A stretch of DNA of 64,000 nucleotides from Sphingobium sufflavum (GTDB lineage Bacteria > Pseudomonadota > Alphaproteobacteria > Sphingomonadales > Sphingomonadaceae), in the NCBI RefSeq assembly GCF_021403115.1, contig NZ_JAJSSH010000013.1:1-64000 (forward strand), in the 5' to 3' direction. Shown in pieces: positions 1 through 8,016 of this stretch. A program made the position numbers and the translations under genes. The notes beneath the pieces are model-generated. The model had not been told where the DNA came from. It saw nothing but the letters and a program-made list of their open reading frames with translations, and searched no databases. The first letter of the stretch is position 1; every line of letters begins with the position of its first letter.

Positions 1-207
1 ATCACGATAGAGATTGTCCGCAAATTCGCCGATCAGACCGGTTTCGTCGTCCATCCCAGACGATGGGTGGTCGAACGGACCTTCGCATGGCTCAACCGCA
101 ATCGCCGCCTCGCCAAGGACTTCGAGCGAACCATCAAATCCGCAACTGCGCTACTCTATGCCGCCGCGGCTATCGTTCTCATCAGGCGCGTCGCTCGTTA
201 CGCATGA
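1..207 (+). CDS. IS5-family transposase, C-terminal part (cut by window edge)
   Basis: Reading from base 1 in frame 1 gives 68 residues with the motif [18 protein letters not shown] followed by a hydrophobic tail ([17 protein letters not shown]). This is the usual end of DDE transposases of the IS5 family; the Glu in VVERTFAWL is the last catalytic acidic residue. The gene starts outside the window, so whether the transposase is intact cannot be judged. It is the only part of an insertion sequence seen here. Confidence 0.8.
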   Translation: MTIEIVRKFADQTGFVVHPRRWVVERTFAWLNRNRRLAKDFERTIKSATALLYAAAAIVLIRRVARYA

Positions 208-223
208 GATCCAAGACAGGCTC
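1..223 (+). mobile_element. Right end of an IS5-family insertion sequence (left part outside the window)
   Basis: The window opens inside a transposase gene that stops at 207, followed by a short tail ending ...CCAAGACAGGCTC near 223, which reads as the terminal inverted repeat of an IS5-family element (compare GAGCCTGTCTTGG on the other strand). The next three bases are TGA, which fit the TNA target duplication made by some IS5 subgroups; this is inference because the left end cannot be seen. Directly after it a GH3 gene begins in mid-protein, so the element appears to have landed in that gene. Confidence 0.7.
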
Positions 224-226
224 TGA

Positions 227-999
227 GGCGAGGCGAGCAACTTGATCGGTGAAGGGGGCTCCCGGTCGAGCTTCGACCTGCCGGGGCGACAACAGGAACT
301 GCTTGATGCCGTTGTGGGCACTGGGAAGCCTGTAATCATCGTCCTATACAGTGCCCGTCCGATCGATCTCAAAGGGACCCGCGCGGCGGCTATCCTCGAT
401 ATGTGGTATCCTGGCACGGAAGGAGGGACGGCCGGCGCTAATCTGCTACTCGGAAAGGCTGTGCCGGGCGGCAAACTGCCCTTCAGCTGGATTCGAAGTC
501 CCGCTCATGCCCCAAATTATTATGCGCAGCTGATCTCTCATAAGCCCGAGCCCGCTCAAGGGCGCTATTGGAACGAGAGCAGCGCGCCGACCTATCCTTT
601 CGGATTTGGCTTGAGCTATACCGATTTTGGATATTCCAACCTGCGCCTGGATCGTGCTTCTATCCCTGTTGGCGAACGTATCGGCGTTTCCGTCGACGTC
701 ACGAACAAAGGTCGCGTCGCGGGCGATGAAGTTGTCCAGCTCTACATCCATCAGCGCCAAGGAACCTCGGCAAGGCCCGTGCGCGAGCTAAAGGGGTTTC
801 AAAGGATCGCGCTCGAAGCGGGAAAACCAGGACGGTGACCTTCTCTCTTGGCCCCAACGAACTGCGCTACTGGAGTGACGCTACAAAAGGCTGGGTTCAG
901 GATGAGACCGGTTTCGACCTCTTTGTCGGTGGAAGTTCTGCTGCAGATCTTAAGGCGTCTTTCGAAGTGCGGCACGAGAAGCCCGGCGTTCGGCGTTGA
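227..999 (+). pseudogene. GH3 beta-glucosidase, C-terminal remnant with frameshift
   Basis: The open frame from 227 begins in mid-protein (GEGGSRSSFDLPGRQQELL) and carries the GH3 C-terminal alpha/beta sandwich features GKPVIIVL, MWYPGTEGGTAGANLLLGK, PGGKLPFSW and PFGFGLSYTDF, then an Fn3-like domain (VDVTNKGRVAGDEVVQLYI). The N-terminal barrel with the catalytic Asp is missing because an IS element lies directly upstream. At the AAAA run 823-826 one base seems to be lost: the frame ends at TGA 836-838, while the expected continuation (TVTFSLGPNELRYWSD) resumes in another frame from 826 and stops at 999. Both lesions make a functional enzyme unlikely. A second GH3 gene lies at the far right of the window but is a different paralogue. 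Confidence 0.8.
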
Positions 1000-1150
1000 C
1001 ATATTCGCGCCGGACGAGATGGCTCGAAAAGATCTGTATCGTCGTCCAGAGAACGAAGGCGGGTGTGTTCGGCAGTAGGATGCCGCATTTCGTCGTTGTA
1101 AATTTCTCGCGCAGTCATAAACCGCCATCGATAAGACCTGAGGAGTGAAC

Positions 1151-1978
1151 ATGAGGGCGATCTTGCCGGGTGCAGTTTTGTTTCTGTCGGGATGCGCTAC
1201 CACTGGACACGAGCCTTCTTCACTTTTGGCAGCCGGTGCGCGGTACGTGGCCATGGGGAGTTCCTATGCCGCGGGTGCGGGAATCGGCCCCCTCGTGCCT
1301 GACAGCCCAAAGCGCTGCGGTCGCACGCAGAACAATTATGCGCATTTGCTTGCGGCACGGAAGGGGTTAGATCTTGTCGACGTAAGCTGCGGCGGAGCGA
1401 CCACTGCACACATTCTGGGCCCGTGGTCGGAACTGCCGCCGCAGATCGACGCCGTGACGCCCGATACTAGGCTCGTGACCGTCACCATCGGCGGCAACGA
1501 TCTGAACTATGTGCGTAGCCTGATGACCTCCACCTGTGGGAGGACACCGGGCATGATGCCGCCAGTCGGCCGCGCGTGCCCCACTGTCGAATGGCCGAAC
1601 AGATCCGACTACCAAGCCCTCGAAGACCATCTGCGACAAATTGCGCACGAGGTCCGGCAGCGCGCTCCGCAGGCGAGGCTCGTATTTGTTGATTACGTGC
1701 GCATCGTGCCTGATGCCGGTGGCTGCGCCGAGGTGCCCCTGGACGAGGCGCAATTGGCCGCTGCGCGCGAGACATTCAATAGAATGGCCGAAGTGACGAA
1801 AAAGGCAGCCAGCGCTGAAGGCGCGGTGTTGCTGACCGTGAGCCAACTATCCAAAGGCCACGAAGCCTGCTCAAGCAACCCGTGGGGCGCGGGACATCCC
1901 GGCAAGCCTGCGGATTGGCATCCGACTGTGGCCGGTCATGAGGCGATTGCCAATGCACTTGCCACGCGTCTCAAGTGA
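1151..1978 (+). CDS. SGNH/GDSL-family hydrolase, predicted lipoprotein
   Basis: A 275-residue protein with a short signal and lipobox (LFLSGC), so it is probably lipid-anchored in the cell envelope. The SGNH blocks are visible: block I around GSSYAAGAG with the nucleophilic Ser, block III IGGND, and block V DWHPTVAGH with the catalytic Asp and His. It resembles the secreted lipase/esterase branch of the superfamily; the substrate cannot be told. ATG 1151 is chosen over GTG 1145 because AGGAG lies 5 bases before it. It follows the broken GH3 gene on the same strand but is separated by about 150 bases, and no operon partner is evident. Confidence 0.75.
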   Translation: MRAILPGAVLFLSGCATTGHEPSSLLAAGARYVAMGSSYAAGAGIGPLVPDSPKRCGRTQNNYAHLLAARKGLDLVDVSCGGATTAHILGPWSELPPQIDAVTPDTRLVTVTIGGNDLNYVRSLMTSTCGRTPGMMPPVGRACPTVEWPNRSDYQALEDHLRQIAHEVRQRAPQARLVFVDYVRIVPDAGGCAEVPLDEAQLAAARETFNRMAEVTKKAASAEGAVLLTVSQLSKGHEACSSNPWGAGHPGKPADWHPTVAGHEAIANALATRLK

Positions 1979-2321
1979 GGGGGGGCGGCAGCCCTACCGC
2001 GAAAGAACAGAGGTGACATCGTGCTCAATCTGGACTTGTCCCTCCTTCTATTTGTGCGGGACACGGATTCACGGTCAAGAGCGCCAGCGAGGCCGTTTCT
2101 TATGCTTCGCTAGCTGCATGGGCTTATTGCCAGCGGGTTGATCCAAGTCGGCTTTTTGAAGGAAGGCTAGAGCAGGGGCGATCTCGCTGAAACACAATGG
2201 CGTGATTTGAAGAGTTTATTGCCCATGTTGAGGGGTTTGCAGGATGGCGGTGGATAGGTCTTGGGTCTGCTGCTGGTTGAGGAGCGCGGGCAGAGATGCA
2301 ACTCCGCCCGCGCCCTCTGCA
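1979..2321. other. Gene-poor interval
   Basis: About 340 bases between the SGNH gene and the convergent Old Yellow Enzyme gene. No open frame here has a recognisable product. A G-rich stretch around 2235-2290, read on the minus strand, gives a short peptide rich in Gln and Leu ending at a TAA, which might be a remnant gene end, but I cannot identify it. Confidence 0.5.
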
Positions 2322-3443
2322 TTATATGAGTTCGGCAAGCGAAGCGGCATCGAACCCCTTCAGCGCGGCATGATCGCCTTGCTCCACCTTCGCTGCCCAT
2401 AGCGGGTCGCTGAGCAGCACGCGGCCTACGGCGATCAAGTCGAACTCGTCGCGCTCCATGCGCTCGACAAGGCGATCCAGACTGGCCGAAGTCGATCCCT
2501 TGCCAACAAAGGCGCTGCTTGTGACGTCATTGTCAAGACCGACCGACCCCACACCGATAGTTGCGGCCCCTGTGACTTTCTTGGCCCAGCCCGCACCATT
2601 GAGGCCGTTCTCGCCGTCGATCTCAGGAAATTCCGGCTCCCAGAAGCGGCGCTGCGACACGTGCAGGACATCGACGCCCGCCTCGACCAGCGGACGAAGC
2701 CAGTTCTCCATCTCCGCAGGAGAGGCGGCGAGGCGGGCGCTGAAGTCCTGCTGCTTCCACTGGCTGACGCGCATGATGATCGGGAAATCGGGGCCAACAG
2801 CCTCCCGCACCGCACCGACGATCTCCACCGCAAAGCGCGAGCGGTCCTTGATCGTCAAGCCGCCGTAGCGGTCATTGCGCAAATTGGTGCCTGCCCAGAA
2901 AAACTGATCGATGAGATAGCCGTGGGCACCGTGGATTTCGACCGTATCAAAGCCCAGCCGCTTGGCGTCCGCCGCCGCCTTGGCGAAGGCTGCAACCGTA
3001 TCCGCGATGTCTTCCTCGCTCATGGCGACGCCTCGCGCGTCACCCGGGGAGTCGAAACCCGAAGGGCTCTCCACCGGCACATCGGGCTCCCAGCCATTGA
3101 TGTAGCGGGCCGCTCCAGTGTGCCAGATTTGCGGGCCCATGCGACCGCCCACGTCATGGACCGCATCGATCACATTCTTCCAGCCCGCCAGCGCCTGCTC
3201 TCCGTGGAAGAATGGGATACCCGCGTCGTTGCGCGATGCCGGGCGATCGACCACCGTACCTTCGGACAGGATCAACCCGACATTCCCTTCCGCACGGCGG
3301 CGATAATAGGCGGCGCTGGCTGGTCCTGGAACGCCTTCAGGCGAGAAGAGGCGGGTCATCGGCGCCATGACGATACGGTTCTTCAGTTCGAGCGACCGGA
3401 TGGAAAATGGGCGGAACAGGCTGCTGGTATCGGGTTGGGACAT
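2322..3443 (-). CDS. NADH:flavin oxidoreductase, Old Yellow Enzyme family
   Basis: A 373-residue FMN-dependent TIM-barrel reductase of the NemA/OYE type, which reduces activated alkenes, nitro esters or nitroaromatics with NAD(P)H. Supporting motifs are KNRIVMAPMTR near the N-terminus (FMN binding), QIWHTGA, the HGAHGYLIDQF signature near residue 170, RNDRYGG, and the C-terminal phosphate-binding stretch FDLIAVGRVLLSDP. The length is normal for the family. It is transcribed away from an HxlR regulator across about 100 bases; redox- or electrophile-sensing HxlR proteins often control such a neighbour, so regulation by it is likely but inferred. Confidence 0.88.
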   Translation of the reverse strand: MSQPDTSSLFRPFSIRSLELKNRIVMAPMTRLFSPEGVPGPASAAYYRRRAEGNVGLILSEGTVVDRPASRNDAGIPFFHGEQALAGWKNVIDAVHDVGGRMGPQIWHTGAARYINGWEPDVPVESPSGFDSPGDARGVAMSEEDIADTVAAFAKAAADAKRLGFDTVEIHGAHGYLIDQFFWAGTNLRNDRYGGLTIKDRSRFAVEIVGAVREAVGPDFPIIMRVSQWKQQDFSARLAASPAEMENWLRPLVEAGVDVLHVSQRRFWEPEFPEIDGENGLNGAGWAKKVTGAATIGVGSVGLDNDVTSSAFVGKGSTSASLDRLVERMERDEFDLIAVGRVLLSDPLWAAKVEQGDHAALKGFDAASLAELI

Positions 3444-3545
3444 GACAGAGACTCCATTTCAGACTATGAAGCATCTAAGTATATATGATAGACCTAGCGT
3501 CAATCAGGCACCTCAAGTCGCCCTGGTATATTGAAGGAAACCGCC
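3444..3545. promoter_or_regulatory. Divergent promoter region of the OYE and HxlR genes
   Basis: This roughly 100-base spacer contains an AT-rich core (AAGTATATATGATAG around 3477-3491) unlike its surroundings. It must hold the promoters of both divergent genes and probably the HxlR operator, but no clear -35/-10 pair or palindrome can be assigned by eye. Confidence 0.35.
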
Positions 3546-3956
3546 ATGCTGGAACTTGAACCGCTCTGCTTCTCGTCCGAATGCCCAAGCCGGGCATTGT
3601 TCGATCAGATTGCCGACAAGTGGTCGATGATGGTGCTCGCCGTGCTCGACGATGGGCCGCAGCGGTTCAACGCCGTTCGTCGCCGGTTGCAGGGCGTCAC
3701 CCAGAAGGCGCTGACACAGAGCCTGCGCCGGATGGAACGCAATGGCCTGGTCGCGCGCGAGGTCATCTCGCTTTCGCCGGTCGCGGTGCAGTATCAGATC
3801 ACACCGCTGGGGCGCACCTTGCAACAGCCGTTCCGGGCGCTGCACGAATGGACGCTCGAAAAGCTGCCGGAGGTCGATGCCGCAAGGCAAGCCTTCGATG
3901 TTGCTCAAGGCCGGGGTCCCTTGCACGACACAGCGGCGGCCAGCATAGCAGCATAA
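3546..3956 (+). CDS. HxlR-family winged-helix transcriptional regulator
   Basis: A 136-residue HxlR-type DNA-binding protein. The N-terminal CPSRALFDQIADKWSMMVL places the conserved Cys next to the first helix, followed by the winged-helix core (RFNAVRRRLQGVTQKALTQSLRRMERNGLVAREV) and the typical VQYQITPLGRTL segment. Cys-based HxlR members such as QorR and YodB respond to quinones or electrophiles. ATG 3546 is preferred over TTG 3531 because AAGGAA lies just upstream. It is divergent from the OYE gene and convergent with an NmrA-like reductase remnant, a setting that fits control of flavin or quinone reductases. Confidence 0.85.
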   Translation: MLELEPLCFSSECPSRALFDQIADKWSMMVLAVLDDGPQRFNAVRRRLQGVTQKALTQSLRRMERNGLVAREVISLSPVAVQYQITPLGRTLQQPFRALHEWTLEKLPEVDAARQAFDVAQGRGPLHDTAAASIAA

Positions 3957-3980
3957 CGATGCCGGTTGGCAACAACGCGG

Positions 3981-4465
3981 TCAGGCTCTCCGGAAAGCCG
4001 CGATATTCTCGCTCAGCCATGCGCCCACCGATCGCGGCGCCTTGCCGGTCAGGTCTTCAAAGGTCGCGGTGGTCTCGGCCAGCACCGAATCCCCGAACAA
4101 TCGGTCGATCCCCAGCAGGACATCGGCAACCAGCTCGCTTATCCCTGCCTCCGTCAAAACCGCGCGCTGTTCATCCGGGGTGCGATGCTGATAGGTGACG
4201 CTATGACCGAGAATATGTGAGAGTTCGTCGGCAACCTCCGGCATGCTGATCGTGGCGCCCCCGGTCAGATGATAGGCACGCTGGGATCCCGGATGTCTCG
4301 CATCGAGCAGGGCAATGCGTGCCACGTCGGCGATATCGCGGGTGTCGATGAGATTGACGCGGCCCTCGCTCGCAGCACCACCCCATGTGCCGGCTGCGAC
4401 GGGGCCCGCAGCACGCGCTAATATGTCCACGAAGGACGACGGGCGCAGGAGGGTGTATTCACGAG
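3981..4465 (-). pseudogene. NmrA-like NAD(P)-binding oxidoreductase, 5'-truncated
   Basis: Only the C-terminal half of an NmrA/SDR-type protein is present: EYTLLRPSSFVDILARA, then RVNLIDTRDIADVARIAL, AYHLTGGATISMPEVADEL and a helical C-terminus. The Rossmann GxxGxxG nucleotide-binding N-terminus is missing; homology stops at about 4465, where the sequence turns into a DNA methylase gene on the other strand. A GTG at 4430 could start a 149-residue product, but without the cofactor site it would not be an enzyme. Convergent with the HxlR gene, with which it may once have formed a regulated set. Confidence 0.75.
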
Positions 4466-4804
4466 CGCCTGGCCGGTGTGGTGATCGAGCAGCTGCCCTA
4501 TGCCGATTTCATCGCGCGCTACGATCGTCCGGGGATGCTGTTCTATCTCGACCCTCCCTATTGGGACTGCGAAGGCGATTATGGCCGGGGCATATTCTGC
4601 CGGGAGGATTTCGCCCGGATCGCGGATCTGATGCGGACCGGCGCGGCGAAATTCATGCTGTCCATCAACGACACGCCGGGGGTCCGGGAAACCTTCGCCG
4701 GGCTCGCCATGGCCGAAGTGGAAACGACCTACACGTTCGGCAGCAAATCTGGCGGCGGGAAGCAGGCGGGCGAGCTCATCATCAGCAATTTCCCCCTGCC
4801 ATAG
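4458..4804 (+). pseudogene. D12-class DNA adenine methylase, C-terminal fragment
   Basis: From about 4458 the frame encodes HERLAGVVIEQLPYADFIARY, then the catalytic motif LDPPYWDCEGDYG, and ends with GELIISNFPLP, the end of phage-type N6-adenine methylases (Dam/D12 class). The N-terminal SAM-binding FxGxG part is absent, and the upstream in-frame residues come from the opposite-strand NmrA gene, so the fragment begins at a recombination junction. A prophage or mobile-element origin is likely. No RBS or sensible start is visible, so expression of a functional enzyme is improbable. Confidence 0.75.
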
Positions 4805-5009
4805 CGCCTATTTCCTGCTGCCCTGTCCCCCGTCGCGATCATCGCGGGGGCAGGGCGGCATCGGAATCTGGGCACCCCCTGGGATGCCCCGGACCGGCCA
4901 TAGCCGGGCCGCCCCCAACGGCTATACCGTGGGGTGAAGGTGCCTTTTGCGTGCGGTGGGGGATGGCTGGAACCGTTATAACGCCTGCCGAAGGCAGACC
5001 TTTCCCTCT

Positions 5010-5706
5010 TTAACCCCTGATCCGGGATTCAGGCGCGTTCACTGAACTCGCGTCCTCCCCTGGGGGAAGGGCATCGAGCGAAGTAAGAGCCGTCGCCATG
5101 GCGGGATCGAGCGGCTTGGTGCTGGCACCGGAGCGGCGGGCAGGGGCTTGGGGTGGCGGCTCGGTTTGCAGCCTGCGCAGCAGCTGTGTGAGGCGCAGGC
5201 GCGCTCGGCCGCAGAGTGCACGCGGATCGAAATAATAGGCGTTCGTGACCTGCCGCACGGCGGGGCCTTCGCCCGGCGCATTGTCTGTGCGCTCGGTACG
5301 GCGCACCCATGACAGAAAGCCATGCTCCTTCAGCAGCCGGAGGGCGCGAACCACCGTAGCGCGTCTGCTTTTCGATCGTGGCGATGGCTGGCTCCAGTCG
5401 CCCGGTCTTGAAGTCCAGTCCGGGGAGGAACAACAACGCCTCCAGCACGCGGATGGCGGTCGCGCCCAGGGGATGACGTTCCCCCTTCTTCTTCATCGCC
5501 CAATCATATTCCTTCGCGACCTTCAGATAGCGGTCACGCCACTGCATCGCGCCCTTTTTCGTGCCGTCTCCGATCGGACGGAACACCCGCGCGCGGATGT
5601 CATCGACGTCATAGCTGTTCCGCCGGACGGGTTCTTCAGTCCGCCGACTGGGCTTGTTTCTGCAGACCAGGCCCTGCGCGATCGCGCCGAATGCGCTGAC
5701 GGTCAT
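5010..5706 (-). pseudogene. Winged-helix/replication-associated protein of mobile elements, frameshifted
   Basis: Two minus-strand frames together make one protein. The first part (DVDDIRARVFRPIGDGTKKG, MQWRDRYLKVAKEYDWAMK, LGATAIRVLEALLFLPGLDF) runs to about 5356. The second (VVRALRLLKEHGFLSWVRRTE, RQVTNAYYFDPRAL) continues in another frame to 5010. Near QTRYGG versus ATVVRAL a few bases appear deleted. Proteins with this layout, including a helix-turn-helix ending GFLxWxRRT, are common on sphingomonad plasmids and islands and are usually unnamed; a role in replication or transfer is only suggested. Its 5' end overlaps the integrase 3' end. Confidence 0.6.
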
Positions 5707-6967
5707 GCTCCTGCCCCTGTGCGGGTAGGAGCGAAACTGCGGGTGGCATGTTCTTCATGAGCACATCCGCCCATTCCTGCGCGAGTTCGCGGCGCCGTGG
5801 CATGTACGCGTATCGGTTGTAGATGGCTTCGACGTCGCCCTTGATATGGGCGAGCATCATGTCGATGATCTCGCGATCGTCCTTTCGCCCCTCCGTCGCC
5901 GCTATCTGGTTCATTACTGTCGAGAAGGTCGAGCGCCAGCCATGTGGAACATGCTGACCGCTGAAGCCTGCGGTCCGGTACAGCTTGCTGAGGGTGCTGT
6001 CGGTGATCGGCTGATTGGCATAGCGCGTGCTGGGAAACAGATAGGGCTTGTCCGCCGACAGCTGACGGGCTGCGGCTACAGTTTCGACTGCTTGCTCGGA
6101 GAGCGGCACGACCAGCTCGAAGCTGGCATCCTGTTTGCGCTCGCGCGTCAGTTTCATTTTCTCGGCAGGAATGCGCCACAGCGGTGCTGCTCCGCCCAGA
6201 TCCTCGAACTCGGACCGCTGCGCGAGGCGCAGCACGCCCGGCCGCACCGCTGTGAGTGCGAGCAGACGCGATGCGAGCTTGGTCACCGTATAGGCGCCCT
6301 CCTCTGCCTCGATTTTCGCGAGCATCGCCCGCGCATCCTCCAGCTTGACCATCGCGGGCCGAAGGCGCTTCGTTGCGGGCATCATGGCGGATTGGATGAT
6401 CGCAGCTGGATCTGTGTCCGCCAATCCCGCGCCGATCGCGTAGATATAGACCGCCGAAATATGCTGTCGTACTCGCTTGGCCATCTCCAGTGCTCCGCGG
6501 GCTTCGATTCCGCGAACCAGCGTCAGAACGAGGGCGGGCGTGATCGCTGAGATCGGCAACGAGCCGATCGAAGGAAAGACATCGGCTTCCATTCGATCGA
6601 GTATCTGGCCCGCGTAGCGTGGCGCCAGCACGGCGGCCTGTTGCTTCTGCCATTCGCGGGCCAGCGATTCGAAGCTGTTCTGACGGGCCACGTTCCTGCG
6701 TGCCGCCTCGACTTTGCGGACCAGCTTTGGATCCGTGCCGGCGCGCAGCAGCTTGCGCGCCTCGTCCCGCGCTTCCCTCGCGTCCGCTAGCGATATATCG
6801 GGGTAAGGGCCGAAGGTAAGCCGATGCTCCTTGCCATCGAATCGATACTTCAGCCGCCACGAGCGAAAGCCCGAAGTGGTGACGTAGAGATAGAGGCCAT
6901 GCGCGTCGGCAAGCTTGTAGGGCTTGTCCTTCGGTTTCGCCGACCGGCAGCGGATATCCGTCAGCAT
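5636..6967 (-). CDS. Tyrosine recombinase (P4-type phage integrase)
   Basis: A 443-residue site-specific recombinase with the N-terminal DUF4102 arm-binding domain (KPKDKPYKLADAHGLYLYV, RLTFGPYPDISLADARE) and a C-terminal catalytic domain. The active-site set is visible: Arg in LTAVRPGVLRLAQ, HGWR in the HxxR box, a later His in MMLAHIKG, and the nucleophilic Tyr in AIYNRY. The gene lies about 140 bases from the 3' end of tRNA-Asn, the presumed attachment site. Its last 45 or so residues (RQRIRRDRAGPGLQKQ) look like read-through into the broken neighbouring gene, so the original stop may have been lost. The core appears intact and could still be active. Confidence 0.88.
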   Translation of the reverse strand: MLTDIRCRSAKPKDKPYKLADAHGLYLYVTTSGFRSWRLKYRFDGKEHRLTFGPYPDISLADAREARDEARKLLRAGTDPKLVRKVEAARRNVARQNSFESLAREWQKQQAAVLAPRYAGQILDRMEADVFPSIGSLPISAITPALVLTLVRGIEARGALEMAKRVRQHISAVYIYAIGAGLADTDPAAIIQSAMMPATKRLRPAMVKLEDARAMLAKIEAEEGAYTVTKLASRLLALTAVRPGVLRLAQRSEFEDLGGAAPLWRIPAEKMKLTRERKQDASFELVVPLSEQAVETVAAARQLSADKPYLFPSTRYANQPITDSTLSKLYRTAGFSGQHVPHGWRSTFSTVMNQIAATEGRKDDREIIDMMLAHIKGDVEAIYNRYAYMPRRRELAQEWADVLMKNMPPAVSLLPAQGQEHDRQRIRRDRAGPGLQKQAQSAD

Positions 6968-6970
6968 TGC

Positions 6971-7037
6971 GTGCCCCCAGCAGTGCCCCCGGATGATGGG
7001 GGTTGGGGCGGTTTGCTATGGGACTGCATGGGACTGG
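6971..7037. repeat. Short tandem repeats upstream of the integrase (possible arm sites)
   Basis: Two imperfect 12-base copies (GTGCCCCCAGCA at 6971 and GTGCCCCCGGAT at 6983) and two 10-base copies (ATGGGACTGC at 7018 and ATGGGACTGG at 7028) lie between the integrase start and the tRNA-Asn 3' end. Direct repeats in this position are typical arm-type binding sites of P4-like integrases; the role is inferred from position. Confidence 0.5.
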
Positions 7038-7104
7038 AAATGCGCGGAAATCTGCCGATTCGGAAGACTTTTGGCGACTTATGATTTCACCTGAAATGGT
7101 GAAT

Positions 7105-7179
7105 TGGCTCCCCGAGTAGGATTCGAACCTACGGCCATTCGATTAACAGTCGAATGCTCTACCGCTGAGCTATCGGGGA
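7105..7179 (-). tRNA. tRNA-Asn (GTT)
   Basis: On the minus strand a full cloverleaf reads from TCCCCGATAGC to CTCGGGGAGCCA. The acceptor TCCCCGA pairs with TCGGGGA, the anticodon stem-loop ATTCGACTGTTAATCGAAT carries GTT, and the T-arm contains GGTTCGAATCC. CCA is encoded at 7105-7107. The 3' end faces the integrase gene, so it is the likely integration target of the element on its left. Confidence 0.96.
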
Positions 7180-7182
7180 GCA

Positions 7183-7200
7183 GCCCGGCTTCCGCCGGGC
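7183..7200. terminator. GC-rich hairpin between nadK and tRNA-Asn
   Basis: GCCCGGC, a TTCC loop and GCCGGGC form a perfect 7-bp stem just upstream of tRNA-Asn and about 40 bases past the nadK stop. There is no U tract, so termination is only a possibility; it could also be a processing element of the tRNA transcript. Confidence 0.4.
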
Positions 7201-7242
7201 AGGCCGCGCCTATAGCAGCGGTTTTTGCGGGATGGCAAGGGG

Positions 7243-8016
7243 TCAGGTGATAAATTGTTCGGCGGCGATGCGGTCGTCCAGCGTATGGTTGGGATCGAAC
7301 AGCAAAGTCAGCGGGGTCGAGGGGTCGTTGGCCACTTCCACCTGCGCCACGTCGCGGATTTCGCGCTGGTCCGCGACCGCCGAAACCGGGCGTTTCACCG
7401 CCTCCAGCACGCAAAAGCGAATTCGCGTCTTCTCCGGCAGGATCGCGCCACGCCAGCGCCGGGGCCGGAACGGGCTGATCGGGGTCAGCGCGACGAGGCC
7501 AGACCCCAGCGGCAGGATCGGGCCATGGGCGGACAGATTATAGGCCGTGGACCCCGCCGGAGTCGCGACCAGAACGCCATCGCACACCAGTTCAGGGATG
7601 ACGGTGCGGTCGTCCACCTGCACCTCCAGCTTGGCGGTCTGGCGCGTCTCGCGCAGCAGGGAGACTTCGTTGATGGCGGGCAGAGTGTGTATGTCGCCGC
7701 TGACGGTCGTCACCTTCATGCGCAGTGGCGTGACTTTCACCGGCTTGGCCGCTGCGATTCGCTCCACCATGCCCTCCAGATGCCATTCGTTCATCAGGAA
7801 GCCGACCGTGCCCAGGTTCATGCCGAATACCGGCCTGATCTGGTCCGTTTCCAGCATCTGGTGCAGGGTCTGGAGCATGAAGCCGTCGCCGCCCAGCGCG
7901 ATGACGATGTCGGCGTCCTGCGGCGCGACGAAATGATAGGCGGCGCGAAGCCGTCCCTCCGCATCACGGGCGCTTTCGGTGGGGGAGGCGAGCAACGCCA
8001 GCCGGGGGTCGCTCAT
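7243..8016 (-). CDS. nadK: NAD kinase
   Basis: A 257-residue cytosolic enzyme that phosphorylates NAD to NADP with ATP or polyphosphate. The GGDG motif (IVIALGGDGFML, near residue 45) and the NE dipeptide with the later VATPAGSTAYNLSAHGPI substrate-binding stretch are clear. The length matches the short alphaproteobacterial form. Its start codon overlaps the moaA stop (TGATG), so the two are translationally coupled, although the pathways (NADP supply and molybdenum cofactor) are not obviously related. Confidence 0.93.
   Translation of the reverse strand: MSDPRLALLASPTESARDAEGRLRAAYHFVAPQDADIVIALGGDGFMLQTLHQMLETDQIRPVFGMNLGTVGFLMNEWHLEGMVERIAAAKPVKVTPLRMKVTTVSGDIHTLPAINEVSLLRETRQTAKLEVQVDDRTVIPELVCDGVLVATPAGSTAYNLSAHGPILPLGSGLVALTPISPFRPRRWRGAILPEKTRIRFCVLEAVKRPVSAVADQREIRDVAQVEVANDPSTPLTLLFDPNHTLDDRIAAEQFIT

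Larger units (their letters stand above)
4466..7104. mobile_element. Decayed integrated element next to tRNA-Asn
   Basis: The block between the truncated NmrA gene and the 3' end of tRNA-Asn holds a methylase fragment, a broken winged-helix gene and a P4-type tyrosine integrase whose upstream side faces the tRNA. This is the usual layout for an element integrated in a tRNA 3' end. Bases 4805-5009 are non-coding with GC-rich hairpins (for example 4828-4850). I could not find a second copy of the tRNA-Asn 3' end near 4466, so the left attachment site is lost or outside the window. Confidence 0.6.

Noticed and set aside
4805..5009. GC-rich hairpins in the element, considered as an RNA gene
   Set aside because: Imperfect stems without a recognisable RNA family or promoter.
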